Positions 22,136-55,200 of a stretch of 64,000 nucleotides of DNA are shown piece by piece. The translations under genes and the position numbers were made by a program. Position 1 is the first letter of the stretch, and the number at the start of each line of letters is the position of its first letter. The notes under the pieces are model-generated. The model did no database searches. It was not told the DNA's origin and saw nothing but the letters and a program-made list of their open reading frames with translations. Where the stretch lies: contig NC_089321.1 of assembly GCF_036669915.1 (NCBI RefSeq), forward strand, positions 12,019,914-12,083,913, in the 5' to 3' direction. The DNA is from Pocillopora verrucosa. Its lineage: Eukaryota > Cnidaria > Anthozoa > Scleractinia > Pocilloporidae.

Positions 22136-22584
22136 ACAGACAATTTCGTGAATCTCAACACCTTGCACGCATAGATCGACTTCTATCCGTAAGAAGGCAG
22201 AGGTTTTCAGTCTTGAAACGTTTTCCATTGCGGTCAACAGGTTGCTTCGTTTCCGACAGGAAAAGCTACTTATTAGACTAAAGCAATCCCTACTTTTAAG
22301 CTAAGTCCGCCGTGCGAGAACTCGTGCGCATTACTCCCAGGGTTCCGCGCGACGCACTAACATCGATTTTCACTTTCCAACTGATTTTTGACTCGTATGA
22401 CGAACTTTGCCAAAAAGCAAGGACTGCTCGAAGTCTAGCGAATTATTTGCAAAGTGACTTCAACTTTTTCATCCTTAGCCATCTCTGATCCTTCTTGGTC
22501 TACAAATGTCTCTTTCCAATCTTTTAGTCTCATAGAACGAATATTTTATAGTCGCATAAAATGCGAGTCTCAGTTCATTCCAAT

Positions 22585-43817
<21,233 letters not shown>

Positions 43818-44370
43818 TTCGATCCTTTAACCATCTGTTTCGCCCTAAATAGTATATTACGCCATAGGGTGACTCAATTGCTGTCGTTTTGGGCCTACAA
43901 AGTACGATTTTTGGACAAAACAATTCCTAAAACTCTATCGCCACTGAACTTCTGAACCTGGCTAAATTCCACCAGGCTGCTATTTTAGAACCAGAAGGAC
44001 TGGACACAAAATCTCAGGTTCCCACGATCCTTAAATTCCCCAGTCTACCCCTGGGTCTGTGGCGAACAATTCAATTTTCCCTTTTTTTTTGAGTGATGAA
44101 GAAATCTGTGCAAGATGGGAAATTGTATAATAACAATATCAACTCTTATCGCTTTGGTGTTCCGGGTTTTTTAAAATTTTTATTTTATCACCTTAATCTA
44201 TAATATTTTTATCTCATAGTCTACTCATACCCCTGGAGGGTAGGGTAGGGTCGCGATATTTGCTTCCACATGTTTACGTACTCTGAAATGCTCATCGTTG
44301 CATGCACGTGCGTTCTGCCCTTACAAATTCATGTGCTGACGGACTTCGAAACAAAAGGAAGGCGCTGGCG
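43818..44370. promoter_or_regulatory. Shared upstream region of XPB (left) and the folate receptor-like gene (right)
   Basis: The two start codons face away from each other with 553 bases between them, so this region must hold both promoters and 5' UTRs. I see no TATA box at a convincing distance. A T-rich stretch lies at 44160-44220, and GAGGGTAGGGTAGGGTCGCG at 44236 is a G-rich direct repeat. Confidence 0.6.
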
Positions 44371-46786
44371 ATGGCGAAATTTATCTTGTCTATTTTCCTT
44401 GCAATATTCCTTCAAACCCTTTATGTAAATGCAGAGGAGTATGTAGACAAGTGCATAGAAGGAAAGTGGCACAAAAAGTCACCCTCTCCCGAAACAGCCG
44501 AGTTCAAAACTTGCCATGCCTTTAAAGAAAGCAGTTGTTGCAACGCAGCCTTTACGGTGGAATTGATGGCCAACGAAACCCGCAATTTGTACAACCATTC
44601 CTGGCATCGCTGCGGTACTCTCTCAGCAAAATGTCAATCCTTTTGGGTTAAACAGGTAAACTCGGGGGGGATCAGATAAATATGCTTCGTTTCCAGGTTG
44701 AAGAAAGAGGTCGTTAAACACACCTGTTGCTATCGCCTCGCCGTGATTTTTTCTGAACAAAAGCAATCAGAAGACAATCTTGGAGAGCAGGTTTTTGATA
44801 TTCACTTCGAGTACTAGGCAGCTATACAAAGGCCGATTTGGACAACCAGCCCGGCTTCTGATTTTAATTTTGTTAAGCCTTTTAAGTATCAAGTAGGGCA
44901 TTCCGCATAGAATTTATGACTGATTATGCAACATTGAACCATTTGGTAACTCAATATTTGTCACGCGATTTTCAGCAACTGTCAAGTGTTATTTTGACCA
45001 AAAAAATTAAATTTAGCAGGAATATCAAAATACTTGGTGATTGCGTACGATAAATTGAGTAGAAATTCAGGTTTACTAAATCTTACTTTTTCTGTTTTCC
45101 TATCTTTTACACAAATGTAAAAAAGATTTACTCTAGCTCCGGACATGGCTGTCACAGTGGTTCATGCTTTGCTTTGAAGCTACAGGAAAACGTCTTGTGA
45201 TTTCAGAGTGATCATTAATTGAAAGCTTACTATGCCACCCCAAAAGGAAAAATTTCTGTTCAATCCCGAATGTCATTATGCATACAGTTCTCGGATAAAA
45301 AAAAAAACAAAGCCAAAATAGACTGCCTTTTGGACTTCGGCTTTGTTTTAGAACAGTACGAGGTCATGCAAGAATCTTTCCTGTCTGTTGAGTTTTAATG
45401 ACTTTGCCTTTTTTTCTTTTTTTTCAGGAATGTTTTTATCAGTGTTCTCCCAAGGTTTACCGATATGAAGATCCAAATTTTAAAGGGGGTCTGAAAGGTA
45501 ATATACAAGATAGCATACTAATTTACTATGCTTGACAATGTATGATTGTTTCCACTTACATCTGAGCAGACATCTTGGCAAGAGATCAAGATCACGTTCT
45601 CTGCATTTCACATTTCAGGCATGTTTTCAAGACTAGTGTTATACACTTAATGTATGGTCAAGAGAGAAAACAAAACAGTCTCCCTTGGGACCCATACATT
45701 ATGTGCTTTGCTATATATTTAGACTTTCCCTTAAACAATCATATGGCAAAAACATGCTGTTGTATTCGGCACACAGGCAACAACTGCGCAATTGTATCAT
45801 GGTCAGGATACATTTGCATTTATCAGGGGCACGTGACCAAGAATCAACCAATCACTGTACTCATTTTATTGGGTGAAGGCTTAGGTGTATAACAAAGCCA
45901 GATGTTTTCATGCTGTTGTCGCAGTAGCCTTCTTAATTTGACTTTACGTTGTGTTTAAGCGTCATCTTTTCTTTGGTTAATCTTTTTTATACTCTTTTAT
46001 ATTCTTCAATCTTTTGCTGACACTTAAAAGTAGCCATCAATTTCTCTGGTGCATGACAGGATGTAAAATACAATATATAGTGTGTGTGGTGGATATGCCT
46101 GTAATCAACAGGGTGTTTACTGATACAAACTGCAACCATTTGCAATGTGCATGCTGTGATAAATTTTGCGTACCTATAGGTTGAAGAAGGTGGGTTTTAT
46201 GAATGGCCCAGATTAATTGTAACTCCATGACCCCTTATAGATTGTAAAGCATTTGATTCCTCCTTACAAATATAACACTCCTGAATCACACATTAAATCC
46301 ACAAGAATAAAAGAAATGATCACCAATGAAAGAAGTTCTCAATTGTTTAAAAAAATGGATTAAAGTTGCCAGAAGTTCCTATTTTGTTATTTGATACTTA
46401 TTGCATTGGGAGTTGTACAACTTTTGAAAATTTGCCTTTCAGGTGTACCAGTTTGTTCTGGCTTTTGTGATGAGTGGTATGAAGCCTGTAAGGAAGATCA
46501 GATTTGTGTTGAAAATGTTCTTGTGGACTATAACTTCACCAAACATGAAGAGAATTACTGTCCTGTCAACAGCAGCTGTAAGTCGTACCAGGCCATGTAT
46601 GGAAATGGTAAGAACCTTTGCGAGAAGATGTGGGGAGAGTCATACAAATACACCCTGCCAAACGCTGACTACTCCAACTGTTTAATGATGGACCCATCTA
46701 AGAAAGTGAAAGGCATTGGCATCACCAGTGTCCCGAACATTTCTCTGTTGGCTCTCATCCTCTTCATCATGGCTTTAATGCAATAG
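44371..46786 (+). CDS. Folate receptor family protein, probably GPI-anchored, 3 exons
   Basis: A secreted or surface vitamin-binding-type protein. Exons 44371-44655, 45428-45497, 46443-46786; 699 nt, 232 aa, in frame. It has a signal peptide (about 1-22, KFILSIFLAIFLQTLYVNA), then a cysteine-rich folate-receptor domain with CHAFKESSCCNAAFT, ECFYQCSPKVY, VPVCSGFCDEWYEACKEDQICV and CEKMWGESYKY. The C-terminus is the hydrophobic ISLLALILFIMALM, fitting GPI attachment. N-glycosylation motifs include NETR, NHSW, NFTK and NSSC. The ATG at 44371 immediately precedes the signal peptide; an upstream in-frame ATG at 44302 would put 23 polar residues before it. The W-x-x-G-W ligand motif of vertebrate folate receptors is not seen, so the ligand (folate, riboflavin or other) is uncertain. 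Confidence 0.88.
46229..46350 (-). mobile_element. MITE-like element, subfamily C, partial
   Basis: In reverse orientation: CCTTACAAATATAACACTCC, TGAATCACACATTAAATCCA, CAAGAATAAAAGAAATGATC. Only about half of the element is left. It lies in intron 2 of the folate receptor-like gene. Confidence 0.65.
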
Positions 46787-47371
46787 TTTGTGTGTTATTC
46801 TTCTTTGTTCAGAAACAAATTCTTCTTTGATTAAGGCTCCTGGTGAATTTTGTTTTGTCTCAGTTGAAGCTGTGATGACTTTGTGTGCATTTGAAATCAC
46901 TTAAGGAAGTTACAGAATGCAGATGTTAGGCTAGACTGTCCCTCAGCACCTTTGTAAGACAAACTTATTTTAAAATGATTGGTGCAGGACCAATTTTTTT
47001 TTTTTTTTGAATTCCTCAACTGATAGGAAGTAACATCATTTAAAATACTTATTGAGATCTTAGATATTTGGGAATTATTCTGCATAGTCTTGTACATCAT
47101 TTTGGTATTACTGTGTTATATTGATAGTGTGTTGTAATTTTTAATGTGTGGCCTGTAACAAGTAAGTTATGTTAAGGAATTCTGTAACTGTTCTGCAGAA
47201 ATGTTTTTGACGAGTCTGTAGTTATTGGTTCTTAACAATTGGCCATTGTATTTATGATTTAATGGTATTTATTGATACATTTATTTTGGGTTTGAAACTT
47301 CAGGTCTCAGTCAGCACATCATGCTATGATTATTATTAGAATTGTGGGATGAAAATTTGCACAAGTTATGA

Positions 47372-47377
47372 AATAAA
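47372..47377 (+). terminator. Poly(A) signal of the folate receptor-like gene
   Basis: AATAAA 586 bases after the stop codon, followed by the T/G-rich TTTTTTGATGTTGGTCT. Confidence 0.65.
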
Positions 47378-47550
47378 GCTCTACGAAATTTTTTGATGTT
47401 GGTCTCCAGATGTTAGTTGATACCAGTTCCTGAATAGTAAATGCATATTGCCTGTGACATTTTTAGTTTACACTTCAGCAATCCAAGCTTCTTTCCCTCT
47501 TAACCTTGCAGTATACCCCATGATGTTACTTTGTCTCTGTTTATTATCTT

Positions 47551-47749
47551 TTAACCCTTTAACTCCCATGAGTGACTGAGACAGAATTTCTCCTTACAAT
47601 GTCAATATAATATCAACTAGATAAGTGATGAGAATAAATCAATTTGGGGATAATTAATTGATCCAATACAAAATTCTCTGAACTACATCATAAGAATTGT
47701 ACAGTTGACAGTAAGGAGAATTACAAATTTGATCTGGGAGTTAAAGGGT
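47551..47749 (-). mobile_element. MITE-like element, subfamily A
   Basis: TTAACCCTTTAACTCCCATG start and GGGAGTTAAAGGGTC end, CAATACAAAATTCTCTGAAC core. It abuts the next element at 47751 head to head. Confidence 0.82.
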
Positions 47750-47750
47750 C

Positions 47751-47957
47751 TACCCTTTACACCCTATTATAGTTTGTATATCCTTCATAATTTTCTCTAT
47801 TTATTCCTGAATAAGGTGCAGACAAGGGGAATTTGTTTAAAAATCAAGATCTTTTGTTGGTGACCATTTCCTTAATTCTCATGACCTTGATGTTTGATCC
47901 AGGGGTGACACTGGGAGAAGAAATTAGATGCATGTCACTCTTGGGCAGTAAATGGTT
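47751..47957 (+). mobile_element. MITE-like element, subfamily C
   Basis: TACCCTTTACACCCTATTAT start, GTGCAGACAAGGGGAATTTG core, ATCCAGGGGTGACACTGGGA, diverged end GGCAGTAAATGGTT. Confidence 0.75.
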
Positions 47958-49234
47958 CACAACATATGAGTATAGGGATCAACTGGTAATGATGATCAAG
48001 TCCAGGATGCTACAAACGAAGCTTAGAGTAGAAAGAAGGAATGGCTGATTTTGTAAGAAACAACCAGTGAGCCATTATCTATCACTGTAAAAACACCCAG
48101 AGGGCCAGGTGGCATAATTTTGTGAGTTAATCATCATAGATTCATAAGTGTATGTGCAGGTGACAAGCTTGTTGAGTTGCTGCTTGTTCTTAAGGGATGA
48201 CCATTGCAGTCAAAATTGGATTCCCTTTATCCCTTTCCCAAGAAGTATCCATACAACCATATACATTTTTAAAGGCTGTTGTAAGAGTTGGGTGTTCATG
48301 CTGGCCTGTGTGCATGGGTTTATAAAAACATTGCTGTTACAAGTAATGAATTAAACAGTGACAGTAGCTAAACTGTGGTCCCACATTCGTAAAAAAGTCT
48401 TGGTTGTTGTTGCTGGTGTTTTCTTTCTTTAAAATAAAAAACGGTCAAGACATGTGGCTCAGCTGTGTACTCCTACGTCACTATTAGGGTCCTCTCTTCC
48501 TCTCCTTCAAGGGAGGGCCCTGGGACCAAGGTTGACCTCAAAGGCTCTTAATGATGCTGCCCTTACTGCCCACGGAAAATTAGAAAAAAAATTTTAAAAA
48601 AGCAAGAGGAAGAAAACGGTTGATCTTAAAATTCAAACAAGTTCGTTTCCTTCCTATCATCTCTTTCCAGAATGACAATAATCTGGTGCATGACCCCGGG
48701 CATGTTTAACACCCGTGGCTGCACCCGAAAACCCGAGGGACGAATTTAGTATGGCAACCAACACAATCACGCATTATCAAATAGTGAGACCGCTGAACCA
48801 AACGGCGCCCGTCGTATCACTAAGCTGGGAAATCGTAATAAGACTCTCGGTTTAAGGTGGCCTTGAAAAAGCTTACTGGAACAGTAATTAAGTAGCTGTT
48901 GTGGCGACCGATTGCTAACCTCGTCCTTAAGATGAGAACGCTTTGGTAGGTAACGGTGATTTATTTGTAGTTAATGAGAGAAAGAGACGATTTTAAATTG
49001 ATATTACTCTCCGAGCAATGGAGCGACACCAAAACAAAATTTAAACTTTTTTAAATTAATGTTTCCAGCTGTTTCTAAATTTATTAGCAAATCCGGTTCC
49101 CTCTGTTACGCTGAAGTTGTTTATATTTTAGAATTATATTATTTTTTCGCGTTATATAATTCATGCATTGTTTTGTTTTGTGTAGAGAAATCTTCACACT
49201 TGTTCATCGCGGAGTTGTTATTGCAAAACGAACG

Positions 49235-52200
49235 ATGTCGTCTGATGCCTTGAACGGGATGGAAGTAACCGCGGATAAGGTATTATCGAGCAAGATTTAC
49301 AAAGATATGCAATTTAGGAGCTCATTTTGATGTTAAAAAAAAACGGCTCTCAGCTTTCACATTTCTTGTTAATATATAATCAATCTAGTGCTACATGTGT
49401 GCAGAGAAGCACGGCCGCGAGGGTTAACTGGTGTGTGGACTTTGCGCCAACTCGAGGACATAAAAACGTCACGAAGTACTTCTAAATAAGTTTATTTTTA
49501 ACACGTATAGAGCATTTTTCTACAAGAGAAAATTCTATGAGTTCTTTTTTAGTTATAGATGCATAAATTCATTGTTTTTTTTGTTATGCTTTTGTTTTGA
49601 TCTATGTGGTCGTCTGTGGTCTCGGCCATCTAGTAATCGGCGTATTTGGGAAGAGCAAGAGTGTAACTTTTTTCGCGATTTGAATGTGTAATACCATCGA
49701 CTTGTGCGTTTTCCAGCCTAAGGTTTTTTTTAGCTCATAATGTTTCTGTCAACGTGTCTGCAAAATACTTCATACTGTTATTTGTTCACCTAATGCAAAT
49801 AGCTTTCTGTCTTATCGCTCTTTGTTTACTAATAATTGGCTTACGTATTTGCATGTAATAGCAAAGAGCTTAACCCTAAACTGTGAAAAAGCTTATTTGA
49901 AATTGAGCTTGGCCGAGCTTATTTTTATTTTTGTTTGTATCGGACTTTTGCACAAGTAACATAACTTTACACATTGACACAGCTTATAATTTAGTTGAAA
50001 TGAATGTTATAATTAATTTGTAATCAGTCCATACGGATGAATGTCTATCACCAGAAATCATTATGACTGTTATTATTATTTCCTGTTCAAAGATGCACCA
50101 CACACTTACCTTATGATCCATATCTCTGAACATATTACCTTATGTTCAGAGATTTTGAGGATTTTGAGAATTTTTTAATAATCTGAAGGAAAGAACCATT
50201 TCAGGGGTTCCAAAACCTTTTCACCTCTTAGCTCCCTTAACAGGAATATTACTAACTTATTTTGCCAAAAATATTTTGAGATCAGAGCTTTTTATAGCTA
50301 CTCAAGAGCTATAGGATGGAGTTAAAATGGACATTTTCTTTCCGCTTTTTGATCTACAATGTTTAATTGAAAGCTCTTAATCAAAAGCTGTCCCACTCAC
50401 TGGTTGAAGATTAAGTAAATGCGTTTAATTGTTAAATTTCTCTGTAATTCCTTTTCTATGAGTCAAAACTTTTTTTAAGACCTCTACTGTCATGGAATCG
50501 GTTTTAATCACATAATTTTCTTTTTGATATTCTTTGTTCCGCTAAAGAATAAGTTCTGCCTATGCAAAGTAATCTGAGGTGTTTTTCTTCAATTAAAGTA
50601 TGACCTTCAATCTGGAAAGGTCATTTTACAGCAGTTAATTAATTTTTTTTGCATGATTTTCCAGGGAATATATTATAATTTAATGTATTGCCTAAAATGG
50701 GTTTTCTTGCTGAGTGATGACTCAGAGGTAATTTTAGAAGGAGTTCTTTAAATAGAAGTATAAGGGAAATTAAAGAATACAGTCGATTGTTTTGAATGGG
50801 TGTTTATTAATTTATTTTTTGTAATTTGGTGGCTTTGTATCATCATGGCCTATTTAAAATCATTGACATGAGACATATCATTTGTCTTATTTGCCTTGAA
50901 CTCCCAGAAAATCATTTGGATCAAACTATTACAAGCGTGTTTATGTGGGGGAATGACTGCTTAAAGCTACCTGTCATATCATGTTAGAGACATGGTAACC
51001 CTGAACTTCATCATATGGTCAACAGGGGATAAAAGTGTTATTCCTTGTAAAGTATGGCTAATAATTAATTTTGAAAATATCTATTCTTATTGAGGATCTT
51101 TTTGGCTATTAAATAGGGTTTTGTTTCAGGAACAGTTAACACCAAGTCTGAGTTTAAGTGACTTACCATGTAATAAAATAATGGTGTACCTTATGAAAAT
51201 GTAAACTTTGAACTACTGTTAGGTTCTCATGTTTTGCAAACATGTAGTTTCATGTTTCATGTTTCAAAAGTTCAAACACAGTTGGAGTTTCATTACATTT
51301 AGATTTACAAGTAATTACAGGGAACAAACTGTTAAATAAGACATCTGAAAATTTAAGAAATGTGCTGTCATATTAATTTTGGGATAGATTTACTTCTAAA
51401 GATGTGGTCTCTGTTTCCTAGCTGATTTTTGTGATGTGAAAAAACAGGAAATTCAAGGGAAAAAAATTAGTCAGCAAGGTATCATGCCACAATCACATGT
51501 CATGGCTCGATGTTTTACAAAAGGCTATGAGATATTGATTTCCTGTTGTTTTCCTGTTTTGTGCAATTGTCTCCTGCTTTAAATGACCAACAGATGTACC
51601 ATTTCCTCTAAATACATGTAGTGTTTTCATTGGCAATTTACTGCTGTTTTAGAACTGTATTACTTTATATCTAAAGTCTTTCATTGTTGGAAACTGGGTC
51701 ACTTCAAGGTTCATCCCAATCTTCTCACATGCAAAAAATGGCTGACACCACAGTGGCAGTCCGCAGAAATTATTGGAAATTTTGTTTGGTGAGCTTTTTT
51801 TATTTCAATGTATTGAAAAAAAATCTTGGATGTGGTTTTACCCTCAAGAAGTGCTTGATTCATCATGCTAGTATCAGAATAGGGTGATTTTTCTGAAAAA
51901 GAGCGAATTTTTTTTTTCATGGGTTCCATTAAAAAAGCTCACAGAAAAATCGCTTACATACGTGTACCAAATGAAGATGTGTGTTAAGATTTAATCTTTA
52001 GTTTGAAGTAATGAAATCAGAATTAATTTTTTGAAACTGGTTTATATTTATTGTGAAGTGAACCTAGCTTTACTGAATAATTTTCAAGCCATACTTTAAA
52101 GTGTAACTAAGAGTTACTCTACTGATTCATGTTTTTTTTTTCCACAATTGGTATTGTATTTTCAGCCTGGCTGTCTTTAAGCTGAACCAGTTTATTGTCT

Positions 52201-55200
52201 AGTTGATACTGCAGTTCAAATTTTTACTTTTTTATCTGGTAAATGAGCCACTTACTGAACCAGTTACTCTAACAAAGGGCTAACGCTTGAAACATCAGTT
52301 TTTAAACTCTCTACATTGATCAATTAATGTCATCAACTCAGCTGATAATGCTAAATTATCCTGTTATACTCTCCCATCAACACAGCACCACAGTTTCTTT
52401 AGAAACTTATCCCCTTTATTCAGTTACTGTATACAGCCATGTACATACTTAACAACCACAAGTAATATATACATGAAACATGACTTGTACTTGGATGTAC
52501 ATGTTTATTCATTCTGATTTCATAATATTTAAAAGGATTTTTCAAATCTCCTAAGCTCAACTCCTTTGTACAGCTAGAGTATTCTGATTTCAGTAAAAAC
52601 AAGGCTATTATTTGGGATTGTTGCTTTTCCTCCATATTTCAATGGTTGAACTGCATAAGAAAACTGTAAAAATCTTTGCCACCCTAAGCATAAAAAAAGA
52701 ATTTAACTGGGTCTGAATTGTACATGATTTTACAGATTTTGTTACAGTTTCTAGACAGGTGAAGTTTGATATGTTAATTGCAATTTGGTAATTGAAAAAA
52801 AAAACTTGTGGCTAACTTTACTCATTTTTGAGCTGCAAGCATGTAAAACTAAAATTAAAGGTGTTTCTTAAAGGATGTTGGTTTGCTTGTATTGGTAACC
52901 TTATTTGACCAAAGAAGGATCTCAACTTGCTGAAAATAAATTATTTGGCATTCTTTTGAATACCATTCCCAAGGAAGTCCTGTATAGAAAAAAGTGCAAT
53001 TCTTGTTTGCCATTGTAACCAATGCAGAAGTGCACTTCTCACTGTAGTATGGTACACAAATTATTACTTCTGAAGCTGTTGATTCAACATTTTTATGTAG
53101 TAAACTAGAAAGTAAGTTAATGAAAGTAAAAGTAAGTAATAGTTATTTTTGTGTGTATGCACATTTATGCTGCAAACAGGAACAGTATGGAAACAGGAAT
53201 TCAATAGGAGATAGATTGTGGAGAAGTGCTGAAATGGAGGTAATGTAATGCTAATTAGTGTTACATCATTGAAATGTGAAGTGTCTTTTTCATTGTAAGA
53301 AAGAAAAAGGTATATAATTTTATTAAAAATTAATTTTTGGTTATTAACTCCGTCGTAGAAACAGATGGAATATTTAAGTAGTTTTCGTTTAACTTCAAAG
53401 AGACTTTTTCCGCTCCTTTGTGTCCTTATTCAAATATTGCGATATGTGTAACAATGGAACCTCACACCAGTTCATATTTAAAGACGGATGGTAAAACTAA
53501 GATACAAGACTAAGAATTTTCTCTAATTTAACAGCTTTATATGGACACAAATAATTGATAAATTTGTATTGAACTTGTTGAAATGGTGTAATATATTTTA
53601 GACATTTATTCTATCTGAACCTTTCCTTTATATGTTCTGTATCTGTAACCCTTCTCTAAGTATTATAAGTCTAAGTCTAACATCTTACTGACCTTTGATT
53701 GGTGAGCAAAAGTAGCATGATAAATAATAACATCTGAATATAATTTTTTATTTTTCATGCAAGGATTTGTCAATAGATAAGCTGAAGAAAATTAAGAACT
53801 TTGAGAGGAAAATGCGATGTGCATTGTTTCAGCATGAGTTGAATTTCTAGTTAGACTCTCAGTCTTTTGCGTCCCTTTCCCATGCTTGTCCACATTTATA
53901 TAAATTGTATGACTGACTGATTAACTGTGTAATATCTCATCTTAACTGAGGGAATAGTCAGAGTAACTTAAGAATAATTTATGAAACAGTAGACTTGATA
54001 CCATGAGCGCTAACCTGTCTGGCAAAAGCCATCCAAGAAATGATGCCATGTTGATGCAGCAACTACATTGTTTTGATGAGTAAGGGAGATAAAACCGCAA
54101 TTAGATTTTTGCTTATAAAGTTAATTGTGTTCTTTGGTTCATGCCTCTACTTAACACATTTTTCATTTTAACCACTGTGCACTCAGTAATATTTTTATTC
54201 TTACCTTGAACATCCATGAGAAGATCAGATCTCTGTATACAATATCAGAATGATTGAAATGGAAATTTCATTGATAACATAAATGACGATGTAACATGCT
54301 ACACTTGTTCCATTTAACAGCTTATCATGAGCCACAACATGCAAATGACTAAATGTAAGTTAATTTTAGTGTTGTCTGCAGAGCTCTCCATAACAGTGAT
54401 GGGCAAAGTGCCACTTTAACAAATAGGTTGATTAAAAAAAAAATTATTTATTATCATCGTAAACCCTTTAACTCCTAGAAGTGATTAACATGAAACTTCT
54501 CCCCATAATATCCATACATCATCCAGCAAAAGGCGCATGAGAATACCCAAACTTATCAGGGGAAAGTTGTTACCGTGATCTAATACCAAATTGACTACCT
54601 TATTGCCAGGAATTGTGTAAAAGCTGGAGGGGGAGAATAAACAGTCAGATCTTGGGAGTTAAAGGGTTAATTATAATTCATGGGGGAATTATTTAGTGTT
54701 TTAAAGGTGACATCTATCAAATAATTAAATAATGATGATTTTTGTGATAATGATAAAACACTCATTTACTTGAACTAACTTGAAATTTGTTAGTAATGTC
54801 TGATAGGATAATGACACATATGCTTGAATTTAAAAATGGTTTGTAATACAACTGTAAAGTCAATTCCTAACTACAGCTGCTGTCTTAAAATTTTTGTTTT
54901 AGAAGAATGTATTAATCTACAAAAGAACAATGTAAATTGTATTCGTATTTTTATCTGTTACAATAACTAAACTTAATTTCATGCAGTTACAGAAGAATAT
55001 GCAATTCCTTATTACCAACAATGTCTAGATGTCATGTCGCATGTTTTCCGTAAACCACTGGTGATAAAACATTTAATAATTACTAAACAATTGATGTATC
55101 TCTCTTCATGAATTAGCTATTAAATATATCTGTGTGTATTTTTGTCAACTGAAAATAACTTTTTCACTGCATTTTATCACAGTTTCTGCATCGGTTGTAA

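Larger units (their letters stand above)
20655..22584. other. Intergenic region between XPB 3' end and N-WASP 5' end
   Basis: No coding exon was recognised. One subfamily C element lies at 20838-21015. A 96-codon plus-strand reading frame at 21506-21796 has no recognisable domain. A minus-strand AATAAA (TTTATT at 22130-22135) lies 450 bases past the XPB stop and is a plausible poly(A) signal. The rest appears unique, with no supported feature. Confidence 0.5.
46787..49234. other. Folate receptor-like 3' UTR and intergenic region up to AMPK gamma
   Basis: The 3' UTR probably ends near 47395 after the AATAAA at 47372. Two MITE-like elements follow at 47551 and 47751. The rest (47958-49234) shows no exon; the last 300 bases would hold the AMPK gamma promoter and 5' UTR. 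Confidence 0.6.

Noticed and set aside
45575..45892. 105-codon plus-strand frame in intron 2 of the folate receptor-like gene
   Set aside because: No domain, and the flanking exons join in phase without it.
53764..53850. Lysine-rich open segment after a CAAG acceptor in AMPK gamma intron 1
   Set aside because: No usable donor follows before the frame closes, and there is no phase-compatible join.
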